A stretch of DNA of 64,000 nt, from contig NZ_JACCFK010000001.1 of assembly GCF_013410405.1 (NCBI RefSeq), positions 2,232,001-2,296,000 on the forward strand, read 5' to 3'. Positions 16,124-23,080 of this stretch are shown here, one piece after another (position 1 is the stretch's first letter; every line of letters starts with the position of its first letter). Position numbers and translations under genes: made by a program. This stretch comes from Amycolatopsis endophytica (GTDB lineage: Bacteria > Actinomycetota > Actinomycetes > Mycobacteriales > Pseudonocardiaceae). The notes under the pieces are model-generated. The model had not been told where the DNA came from, did not search any database, and saw only the letters and a list, made by a program, of their open reading frames with translations.

Positions 16124-16150
16124 GGAATAATCCTACTCCTGGAATAATCC
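16124..16150. promoter_or_regulatory. Direct repeat GGAATAATCC x2 in a divergent promoter
   Basis: Exact 10-mers GGAATAATCC at 16124-16133 and 16141-16150, 17 bp apart, in an otherwise GC-rich region. The second is embedded in CCTGGA-ataa-TCCAGG. A candidate regulator site for the DUF397 gene and/or the divergent hypothetical pair. Confidence 0.55.
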
Positions 16151-16242
16151 AGGTGTCGAGTGGTCAAAGCTTGCATCACCCGAGTGGACCCACCCGGTTC
16201 CAGCGAACGGACCAGGGACCGACTGCACGGAGGTAGGGACTC

Positions 16243-16494
16243 ATGCCGGAACACCCGCGGCCGGTCGAATACGACCCGCGCACCGCCGCCAGCCTGTTCG
16301 ACGAATCGCACTGGCAGAAGTCCTTCGCCAGTGAACCGAACGGCGGCAACTGCGTCGAGGTGAACCTGGGCGCACGGGGACTCGTCGGGGTCCGCGACAC
16401 CAAGCTGGAGGGCAGCCCGGTCTTCGTGTTCGACGCGGGCGAGTGGGCGGCGTTCCTGGACGGGGTCAAGGCGGGCCAGTTCGACCTGCGGTGA
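16243..16494 (+). CDS. DUF397 domain protein
   Basis: An 83-residue DUF397 protein. The family pattern is clear: WQKSFASEPNGGNCVEVNLG, then VGVRDTKLEGSPVFVF and EWAAFLDGVKAGQFDL at the end. ATG 16243 has GGAGG 10 nt upstream. Members normally partner an adjacent XRE/DUF5753 regulator and modulate it. Here the nearest such regulator is 9 kb away at 6222, so it is either an orphan or works with a distant partner. A small palindrome overlaps its 3' end. Confidence 0.85.
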   Translation: MPEHPRPVEYDPRTAASLFDESHWQKSFASEPNGGNCVEVNLGARGLVGVRDTKLEGSPVFVFDAGEWAAFLDGVKAGQFDLR

Positions 16495-16495
16495 C

Positions 16496-16508
16496 TCCGA
16501 TTATCGGA
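16496..16508. promoter_or_regulatory. Short palindrome after the DUF397 gene
   Basis: TCCGA-tta-TCGGA, a 5-bp inverted repeat around TTA just after the DUF397 stop codon. Its role is unknown; it could be a weak terminator or a binding site. Confidence 0.35.
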
Positions 16509-16591
16509 ACTCGTGTGTTATTGCCCACAACTACCGCCGGGTAGGTGAGGGTGCTCCCGGCCGACGGACGACCCGGCGGCACCCGCACCGC

Positions 16592-17188
16592 TCAGTTCCG
16601 CGACTGCCCGGGGCCGCCGCCCTGAGCACCGCCGGGAAAACCGCCCTGGCCACCGGGGAATCCGCCCTGCTGGCCCGCCGGCGAGCTGTCGGTGATCGAC
16701 GTCGCCGTCGCGGTGTCGCCGGAGACCTTCGCCAGCACGGTGACCGACGAGCCGGTGGCCAGGCCGTCGGCCTTCCGCGTCGACGAGTCGATCGTGTAGG
16801 TCTGGGTGTAGCCGTCCTCGCTCCTGACCGTCACCGAGGTGGCGCTCAGCGCGCTCACCTCGCCGGTCTGGAAGCGCTCGACGGCGTAGCCGCCGTCCGC
16901 GGAAACCGTGAAGTCGCCGTGCAGAGCCTCGCGCATGATCGACGCAGTGCCGCCGGTGCCAGCCATCTGGCCCATGCCGCGGCCGCCGGGGAAGCCACCC
17001 ATACCGCCCGCCTGCTGGCCGGCGTCGGAGGAGGTGCCCAGGTAGATCGCGACCCCGCCGACGGCGGCGATGGCGACCGCCACCGCGGCGGCGATCGCGG
17101 TCTTCCTGCCGGACCACTTCGGGGCGGGCGGCTGCGGATCGCCCCAGGCGGCGGCAGGTGCCTCGGTGGTCGTCGGCTCCGTGCTCAT
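16592..17188 (-). CDS. Membrane-anchored Gly-rich extracytoplasmic protein (DUF5666-like)
   Basis: A 198-residue protein with a Pro/Thr-rich cytoplasmic N-terminus, one TM helix (~residues 28-49) and an exported domain. The exported part begins with a Gly/Met/Phe-rich linker (GGMGGFPGGRGMGQM), has a small beta domain with VSALSATSVTVRSEDGYT resembling DUF5666, and ends in GGFPGG repeats. Start ATG 17188 with GAAAGGGA upstream; a longer frame to 17236 is less likely. It is divergent from a two-component system and shares an intergenic region with CACAG-type operator arrays, so it is probably a target of that system. The same Gly/Met-rich character occurs in the glycosyltransferase at 20923. 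Confidence 0.7.
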   Translation of the reverse strand: MSTEPTTTEAPAAAWGDPQPPAPKWSGRKTAIAAAVAVAIAAVGGVAIYLGTSSDAGQQAGGMGGFPGGRGMGQMAGTGGTASIMREALHGDFTVSADGGYAVERFQTGEVSALSATSVTVRSEDGYTQTYTIDSSTRKADGLATGSSVTVLAKVSGDTATATSITDSSPAGQQGGFPGGQGGFPGGAQGGGPGQSRN

Positions 17189-17252
17189 CGTGTCCCTTTC
17201 GCATCGGTCGGCGCAGGGGCCACCCCTGCCACCCACAGGGTCGGCACTCAGC

Positions 17253-17290
17253 CTGTGTGCGAGCTGTGTACGAGGTGGGCTGAGGCTGTG
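17253..17290 (-). promoter_or_regulatory. Phased CACAG array facing the Gly-rich protein gene
   Basis: CTGTG (CACAG on the minus strand) occurs at 17253, 17264 and 17286, i.e. at steps of 11 and 22 bp. This mirrors the plus-facing array at 17304-17330 and suggests that the same response regulator controls the divergent gene. Confidence 0.6.
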
Positions 17291-17303
17291 CGCGGCGGCC
17301 GCT

Positions 17304-17330
17304 CACAGGAAACGCACAGCCGGGGCACAG
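17304..17330 (+). promoter_or_regulatory. Phased CACAG array before the response-regulator gene
   Basis: Three direct CACAG repeats start at 17304, 17315 and 17326, exactly 11 bp apart, 34 bp before the ATG at 17364. Such one-turn direct repeats are typical of OmpR/PhoB-family binding sites. The flank GCTCACAGG-N3-CGCACAGC is repeated before the glycosyltransferase gene at 19609. Confidence 0.75.
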
Positions 17331-17363
17331 GACAGCCCAACCGTCGCGCCCGATGATGGGACC

Positions 17364-18113
17364 ATGACCAGCATGAACGCCGCGATGCCCGGTTCCGGCA
17401 AGGCCGACCTCAAACGCCCCGACGGGTCCGCGGTCCGCGTCCTCGTCGTGGACGACGAGGAGACGCTGGCCGAGCTGGTCTCGATGGCCCTGCGCATGGA
17501 GGACTGGGAGACCCGCAGCGCGGGCACCGGCACCGAGGCCGTGCGGGTGGCACGCGACTTCCGCCCGGACGCGGTCGTGCTCGACGTCATGCTGCCCGAT
17601 TTCAGCGGGCTGGAGGTGCTGAGCAAGCTGCGCGCCGAAACGCCGCACCTGCCGGTTCTGTTCCTCACCGCGCGCGACGCGGTCGAGGACCGCATCGCCG
17701 GTCTCACCGCGGGCGGCGACGACTACGTCACCAAGCCGTTCAGCCTGGAGGAGGTCGTGCTCCGGCTGCGCGCGCTGCTGCGTCGTTCGCGGGTGGTCTC
17801 CGCGCACGAAGGGTCGACGCTGACGGTCGGCGACCTGTCGCTGGACGAGGACAGCCGCGAGGTGTTCCGCGGCGGCGATCCGGTCTCGCTGACCGCGACC
17901 GAGTTCGAGCTGCTGCGTTTCCTCATGCGCAACCCGAAGCGGGTGCTGTCGAAGGCCCAGATCCTGGACCGGGTGTGGAGCTACGACTTCGGCGGGCAGG
18001 CCAACATCGTGGAACTCTATATTTCCTACCTGCGGAAGAAGATCGACGCGGGCAGGGAGCCGATGATCCACACGATGCGCGGCGCGGGATATGTCCTCAA
18101 GCCGGCAGGCTGA
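17364..18113 (+). CDS. OmpR/PhoB-family response regulator
   Basis: A 249-residue response regulator. The receiver domain (~25-140) has acidic residues DDE at 30-32, phosphoacceptor D74 in VVLDVMLPDFSG, and K124 in VTKPF. The C-terminal winged helix (~152-246) contains LTATEFELLRFLMRNPKRVLSK and ends in MRGAGYVLKP. The frame opens far upstream but ATG 17364 is the natural start. It overlaps the kinase gene by 23 nt and probably binds the CACAG arrays at its own promoter, the divergent Gly-rich gene and the glycosyltransferase operon. Confidence 0.9.
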   Translation: MTSMNAAMPGSGKADLKRPDGSAVRVLVVDDEETLAELVSMALRMEDWETRSAGTGTEAVRVARDFRPDAVVLDVMLPDFSGLEVLSKLRAETPHLPVLFLTARDAVEDRIAGLTAGGDDYVTKPFSLEEVVLRLRALLRRSRVVSAHEGSTLTVGDLSLDEDSREVFRGGDPVSLTATEFELLRFLMRNPKRVLSKAQILDRVWSYDFGGQANIVELYISYLRKKIDAGREPMIHTMRGAGYVLKPAG

Positions 18114-19593
18114 GCACCCCCGGCCGCGGCGGCTCCTGCCTTCCTCCCTGCGCGGCAAGCTGATCGCGCAGGTCATCGCGCTGCTCGCGCTCGTGTGCCT
18201 GGTCGTCGGCCTGGTCACCGAGATCGCGCTGCGCAGCTTCCTCTACCACCAGCTCGACGACCGCCTGGCCGCCGCGAGCGAGCGCGGCACCCGCGAGCCG
18301 CCGCCGGGCTCGTGGAACGGCTCGCCGAACCAGCCGCCGCCGGACTCGCTGCGCGTCCCCGGACAGGGCATCGGCACGCTGGCCGTCGCCGTGTTCCCGG
18401 ACGGCACCGCTCGCGCGGGTGTGCTGCGCGGCGGTGCCGAGCCCTCCGGGAACAACCCGTTCCCCAGTGACCCGTTGTCCGGCGAGCAGCTGGCCAAGCT
18501 GGTCGGGCTCCCGGCCGATGGCAAGCGCCGCAGCGTCGACCTCGGCGGCGAGCTGGGCGACTACCGGGTGGTGTCGGTGCGCGCCCACGACGGCACGCTC
18601 CTGATCACCGGCCTGCCGCTGACCGAGGTCGACGAGACCCTGTGGCGCCTCGGGTTCATCTTCGGCGGTGTCGCGCTCGGTGGGCTTCTCCTGGCGGGCG
18701 GCGCCGGGGCGATCACCATCCGCCGGACCATGCGGCCGCTGGACCGGCTCGCGGACACCGCGTCGACGGTGTCCCAGCTGCAGCTCGACCGCGGCGAGGT
18801 CGCCCTGTCGATCCGGGTTCCGCCGGTGGACACCGACACCCGCACCGAGGTCGGCAAGGTCGGTGCGGCGTTCAACCAGATGCTCGGGCACGTCGGCGCG
18901 GCGCTGACCGCGCGGCAGGCCAGCGAAAGCCGGGTGCGGCAGTTCGTCGCCGACGCCAGCCACGAACTGCGGACCCCGCTCGCCGCCATCCGCGGCTACG
19001 CCGAGCTGTCGCGGCGCAGTGGCGATGAAGTGCCGCCGGACATCGCGTTCGCGATGGGCCGCGTCGAGTCCGAATCGGCCCGCATGACGACGCTGGTCGA
19101 GGATCTGCTGCTGCTCGCGCGCCTGGATTCCGGGCGGCACCGCGTCTACGAGCCGGTCGACTTCTCCCGGATCGTGGCCGACGCGGTGTCCGACGCCCAC
19201 ATCGCCGGGCGCGACCACCGGTGGCTGCTGGACGTCCCCGCCGAGCCGATCAGCGTCGTCGGTGACGCCGACCAGCTGCACCAGGTCGTGCTCAACCTGC
19301 TCAACAACGCCCGCACCCACACCCCGCCGGACACCGAGGTCACCACCAAGCTGTCGGTCGAGAGCGGCGAAGTGGTGCTGCGCGTGACCGACAACGGTCC
19401 CGGCATCGCGCCGGAGGTCCTGCCGACCGTGTTCGAGCGCTTCGCCCGCGGCGACACGTCACGGTCCCGCGCGGCGGGCAGCACCGGGCTCGGACTGGCG
19501 ATCGTGGCCGCCGTCGTGGCCGCCCACCGGGGCCGCGCCGGTGTCGCCTCCCGCCCCGGTCACACCGAATTCACAGTGCGTTTTCCCAGGTAA
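18091..19593 (+). CDS. Sensor histidine kinase (HAMP-HisKA-HATPase)
   Basis: A 500-residue membrane kinase paired with the regulator before it. TM1 lies at ~24-47, an extracytoplasmic sensor segment of ~140 residues rich in Pro/Gly follows, TM2 at ~188-211, then HAMP. The HisKA box is FVADASHELRTPLAAIRGYA with H291; the N-box NLLNNARTHTPPDT is near 400-413, and G boxes DNGPGIAPE and STGLGLAIV follow. ATG 18091 lies inside the regulator gene. The signal is not known; a cell-envelope cue is plausible given the linked glycosyltransferases. Confidence 0.9.
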   Translation: MSSSRQAEHPRPRRLLPSSLRGKLIAQVIALLALVCLVVGLVTEIALRSFLYHQLDDRLAAASERGTREPPPGSWNGSPNQPPPDSLRVPGQGIGTLAVAVFPDGTARAGVLRGGAEPSGNNPFPSDPLSGEQLAKLVGLPADGKRRSVDLGGELGDYRVVSVRAHDGTLLITGLPLTEVDETLWRLGFIFGGVALGGLLLAGGAGAITIRRTMRPLDRLADTASTVSQLQLDRGEVALSIRVPPVDTDTRTEVGKVGAAFNQMLGHVGAALTARQASESRVRQFVADASHELRTPLAAIRGYAELSRRSGDEVPPDIAFAMGRVESESARMTTLVEDLLLLARLDSGRHRVYEPVDFSRIVADAVSDAHIAGRDHRWLLDVPAEPISVVGDADQLHQVVLNLLNNARTHTPPDTEVTTKLSVESGEVVLRVTDNGPGIAPEVLPTVFERFARGDTSRSRAAGSTGLGLAIVAAVVAAHRGRAGVASRPGHTEFTVRFPR

Positions 19594-19610
19594 CCCGATC
19601 GGGAAGCGCT

Positions 19611-19637
19611 CACAGGTTCCGCACAGCTCGAGCACAT
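19611..19637 (+). promoter_or_regulatory. Phased CACAG array before the glycosyltransferase operon
   Basis: CACAG at 19611 and 19622 and CACAT at 19633, again exactly 11 bp apart, within GCTCACAGG-N3-CGCACAGC as at 17301. This argues for direct control of the next genes by the response regulator. Confidence 0.72.
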
Positions 19638-19671
19638 GATCGCCACAACGCCGCGGGCCAGCGTGAGCACC

Positions 19672-20907
19672 ATGACGACCCCCGCCGACGCCTCCCCGCT
19701 ACCTCGGCCGGCCGACTCACCGCAACGTTGCACGTCCCCGGTCCTCGACGTGGTCATCCCCGTGTACAACGAGGAGACCGACCTCGCGCCCTGCGTGCGA
19801 CGCCTGCACGCGCACCTCGCCGAGGCCCTGCCGTACCCGTTCCGCATCACCGTCGCCGACAACGCCAGCACCGACACCACGCTGGCCGTGGCCGAGGGCC
19901 TGGCCGCGGAGTTCCCCGAGGTCGAGGTCACCCACCTGGACCAGAAGGGCCGCGGACGGGCGCTCAACGCCGTCTGGTCGGCCTCCGACGCCGCAGTCCT
20001 GGTCTACATGGACGTGGACCTCTCCACCGACCTCGCCGCGCTCTTCCCGCTGGTGGCGCCCCTGATCTCCGGGCACTCCGACCTCGCCATCGGGTCCCGG
20101 CTCGCCCGCGGCGCCCGCGTGGTGCGCGGCCCCAAGCGCGAGTTCATCTCACGCTGCTACAACCTGATCCTGCGTGGTGCGCTGGCCGCGCGGTTCACCG
20201 ACGCGCAGTGCGGGTTCAAGGCGATCCGCGCGGACGTCGCGCACCGGCTGCTGCCGCTGGTCGAGGACACCGGCTGGTTCTTCGACACCGAGCTGCTCGT
20301 CCTCGCGCAACGGGCCGGCCTGCGGATCCACGAGGTGCCGGTCGACTGGGTCGACGATCCGGACTCGTCGGTGGACATCGTCGCCACCGCCACCGCGGAC
20401 CTGAAAGGGGTCGCGCGCATGATCCGCGGGTTCGCGCGCGGCACCCTGCCGGTCAGCCAGATCCGCGCCCAGCTGGGGAGGCATCCGATCGCCGTCACCG
20501 AACCCGGCGTGCCGCCGAAACTGGCCAAGCAGCTCGTCCGCTTCGCCGCGATCGGCGTCGGCAGCACCCTGGCCTACCTCGTGCTCTACGTCCTGCTGCG
20601 CACCGGCATCGGCGCGCAGACGGCGAACCTGGTCGCGCTGCTCGTCACCGCGATCGCCAACACCGCGGCCAACCGGCGGTTCACCTTCGGGGTGCGGGGG
20701 TCCCGTGGTGCCGGGCGGCACCAGTTCGAGGGCCTCATCGTCTTCGCGCTCGGCCTCGCGCTGACCAGCGGATCGCTCGCCCTGCTGCACTCCGGCGGCG
20801 AACCGGGGCGCTTCGCCGAGCTGGCGGTGCTCGTGCTGGCCAACCTGGCCGCGACCATCCTGCGGTTCCTGCTGTTCCGCAACTGGGTCTTCCGCAAGAA
20901 CCGATAG
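19672..20907 (+). CDS. GT2 glycosyltransferase fused to a GtrA-like membrane domain
   Basis: About 411 residues. The N-terminal half is a family 2 glycosyltransferase of the polyprenyl-phosphate glycosyl type (VVIPVYNEETDL, DNASTDTT, and the DxD motif in YMDVDLSTD). The C-terminal ~130 residues form a four-TM GtrA domain (RFAAIGVGSTLAYLVLYVLL, ending FRNWVFRK). It probably makes and/or flips a polyprenyl-phosphate sugar. ATG 19672 is preferred over ATG 19636 because the CACAG array overlaps the earlier codon. It is followed 15 bp later by a GT39-like transferase that could use the lipid-linked sugar. Confidence 0.82.
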   Translation: MTTPADASPLPRPADSPQRCTSPVLDVVIPVYNEETDLAPCVRRLHAHLAEALPYPFRITVADNASTDTTLAVAEGLAAEFPEVEVTHLDQKGRGRALNAVWSASDAAVLVYMDVDLSTDLAALFPLVAPLISGHSDLAIGSRLARGARVVRGPKREFISRCYNLILRGALAARFTDAQCGFKAIRADVAHRLLPLVEDTGWFFDTELLVLAQRAGLRIHEVPVDWVDDPDSSVDIVATATADLKGVARMIRGFARGTLPVSQIRAQLGRHPIAVTEPGVPPKLAKQLVRFAAIGVGSTLAYLVLYVLLRTGIGAQTANLVALLVTAIANTAANRRFTFGVRGSRGAGRHQFEGLIVFALGLALTSGSLALLHSGGEPGRFAELAVLVLANLAATILRFLLFRNWVFRKNR

Positions 20908-20922
20908 GAGAACCGACTCGAC

Positions 20923-22791
20923 ATGTCGACTGCGGCTGTGTCAACCGATCCGGCCCGCCTCGGGCCGGTCCCCGCCACGGCGCGAACGCGGACGGCCGGA
21001 CGGCCTCCATGGGTGCGTCCGGCGGTCGCCGTCCTGTTGGTCGCGACGGCCGCGCTGTACCTGTGGAACCTGAGCGCGTCCGGGTGGGCCAACGACTTCT
21101 ACGCGATGGCCGTGCAGGCCGGGACGAAGGACTGGGAGGCGTTGTTCTTCGGGTCGCTCGACCCCGGCAACGTGATCACGGTCGACAAACCGCCCGCTTC
21201 GCTGTGGCTGATGGCGTTGTCCGGGCGGATCCTCGGCTTCTCCAGTTTCAGCATGCTGCTGCCCAACGCCCTGTGCGGCGTCGGCTCGGTGGCGCTGCTC
21301 TACGCGGCGGTGCGGCGCACGTCCGGTCCGGTGGCCGGGCTCCTCGCCGGTGCGGCGCTCGCGCTGACGCCGGTCGCCGCGCTGATGTTCAAGTTCAACA
21401 ACCCGGACGCGCTGCTGGTGTTGCTGATGGTGGCCGGCGCCTACTGCACCGTGCGGGCGCTGGACCGGGCGAGCACGGGCTGGCTGCTGCTGGCCGGTGC
21501 CGCGCTCGGGTTCGGGTTCCTCACCAAGATGCTGCAGGCGTTCCTGGTGCTGCCCGCGTTCGCGCTGGTGTACCTGGTGGCCGCGCCGACCGGGCTCGGC
21601 AGGCGCCTGCTGCAGCTCGTGGGGGCCGGTGTGGCGGTCGCGGTCGCGACCGGATGGTGGATCGTGGCGGTCGCGCTGTGGCCGGCCGAATCCCGGCCCT
21701 ATATCGGCGGGTCGACCGACAACACGCCGCTGGAACTGGCCTTCGGCTACAACGGCCTCGGCCGGATCTTCGGCGGCGAGGGCAACGGCGGCGGTGGCGG
21801 CGGAATGGGCGGCAACACCATGTTCGGTGGTGAAACCGGCCTGTTCCGCCTGTTCGGCCCCGCGTTCGGCACGGAGGTCTCCTGGCTGCTGCCCGCCGCA
21901 CTGAGCGCACTGGTGGCCGGGCTGTGGTTCACCCGGTTCGCGCCGCGCCTGGACCGCACGCGTGCCGCGCTGCTGCTGTGGGGTGGCTGGACGGTCGTCA
22001 CCGGCCTGGTGTTCAGCTTCATGAGCGGCACGATCCACCCGTACTACGTGGTCGCGCTCGCCCCCGGCATCGCCGGGCTCGTCGGCATCGGCGCCGTCGA
22101 ACTGTGGCGCGGCAGGCACAACTTCGCCGCGCGGATCGTGCTGGCGCTGATGCTCGCGGCCACCGGCGTGTGGGACTTCATCCTGCTCGACCGCACACCG
22201 GACTGGCAGCCGTGGCTGCGGTGGGTGCTGCTGGTGCTGACCGCCGCGGTGGCCGCCGGACTGCTGTTCGGGCTCGACCGCATCCGGCGGGCCGGGATCG
22301 TGCTCGCCGTCGCCGGAGTCGTCACCGGTCTGCTGGCGCCCGCGGCGTATGCGGTCGTGACGGCGAGCCAGGGGCACAGCGGGTCGATCCCGACATCCGG
22401 TCCCTCCGGCAGTTCCATGGGCTTCGGCGGCATGGGCGGTCCCGGAGGCGGAACCAGCAACAGCGAACTGACGGCGCTGCTGAAAGCGACCACGACGAAG
22501 TGGTCAGCGGCGACGAACGGATCGCAGTCCGCGGCCGGTCTCGCACTCGGCTCGGACACCGCGGTGATCGCCATCGGCGGCTTCAACGGCGGCGACCCCG
22601 CGCCGACACTGGAGCGGTTCCAGCAGTACGTCGCCGACGGCGAGATCACCTACTACGTCTCCGGCGGCATGGGCGGCATGGGCCGCGGCGGCTCCGGCGA
22701 GATCGCCACCTGGGTCGAGCAGAACTACACAGCTCAGACCGTCGGCGGCATGACCGTCTACGACCTGACGGCAGGCGCCAACGCCGGTTGA
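20923..22791 (+). CDS. ArnT/GT39-like membrane glycosyltransferase
   Basis: A 622-residue polytopic GT-C enzyme of the ArnT/PMT_2 family. The N-terminal loop holds the conserved acidic NDFYAMAVQAGTKDWEA and DPGNVITVDKPPASLW. About 11-12 TM helices follow. An unusual Gly-rich loop (GGEGNGGGGGGMGGNTMFGGE, residues ~284-304) and a C-terminal extracytoplasmic domain with GGMGG repeats are present. It likely transfers a sugar from a polyprenyl-phosphate donor to a cell-envelope acceptor outside the membrane. It forms an operon with the GT2/GtrA gene. The Gly/Met-rich tracts resemble those of the divergent anchored protein at 16592. Confidence 0.82.
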   Translation: MSTAAVSTDPARLGPVPATARTRTAGRPPWVRPAVAVLLVATAALYLWNLSASGWANDFYAMAVQAGTKDWEALFFGSLDPGNVITVDKPPASLWLMALSGRILGFSSFSMLLPNALCGVGSVALLYAAVRRTSGPVAGLLAGAALALTPVAALMFKFNNPDALLVLLMVAGAYCTVRALDRASTGWLLLAGAALGFGFLTKMLQAFLVLPAFALVYLVAAPTGLGRRLLQLVGAGVAVAVATGWWIVAVALWPAESRPYIGGSTDNTPLELAFGYNGLGRIFGGEGNGGGGGGMGGNTMFGGETGLFRLFGPAFGTEVSWLLPAALSALVAGLWFTRFAPRLDRTRAALLLWGGWTVVTGLVFSFMSGTIHPYYVVALAPGIAGLVGIGAVELWRGRHNFAARIVLALMLAATGVWDFILLDRTPDWQPWLRWVLLVLTAAVAAGLLFGLDRIRRAGIVLAVAGVVTGLLAPAAYAVVTASQGHSGSIPTSGPSGSSMGFGGMGGPGGGTSNSELTALLKATTTKWSAATNGSQSAAGLALGSDTAVIAIGGFNGGDPAPTLERFQQYVADGEITYYVSGGMGGMGRGGSGEIATWVEQNYTAQTVGGMTVYDLTAGANAG

Positions 22792-22804
22792 GTACACTGA
22801 GGGC

Positions 22805-22888
22805 GGACCCCCGCGGCGTCCATCCTGTGAACCTCCCCAGGGCCGGAAGGCAGCAAGGATAAGCAGGCTCTGACGGGTGCGGGGGTCC
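22805..22888 (+). ncRNA. ffs: Signal recognition particle RNA (bacterial small type)
   Basis: The conserved domain IV core is present: GTGAACCTCCCCAGGGCCGG, then AAGGCAGCAAGGATAAGC. The ends GGACCCCCGC (22805-22814) and GCGGGGGTCC (22879-22888) pair perfectly. No gene overlaps it. It lies upstream of dnaX, a common actinobacterial order. Confidence 0.93.
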
Positions 22889-22923
22889 CCTGCGTGTAAG
22901 GGCGGAGCCCTTGAACGCAGGGG
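22887..22923 (+). terminator. Hairpin after SRP RNA
   Basis: CCCCTGCGT (22887-22895) pairs with ACGCAGGGG (22915-22923), with an inner GGGC/GCCC stem. It begins inside the last bases of the SRP RNA, as expected of its terminator or processing signal. No clear T-tract. Confidence 0.6.
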
Positions 22924-23080
22924 ACTTCGTCCGGCGTTTTTCCGGGGGGCGCCCCCGGGCCCCACGGTGCGAGCTCCTTGCGTTGGCGGGCGTTGCCGGT
23001 TCGGTGGGGACCAGCGGCCGTTCTTGGAGTGCTCAGCGGGCTGGGCTGGGGGTGTCGGTGGGGGCCGGTAGGCTCGCGGC

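Noticed and set aside
16124..16150. SigR-type promoter (GGGAAT-N18-GTT) at the divergent DUF397 promoter
   Set aside because: GGGAAT is present but no GTT lies at the required spacing.
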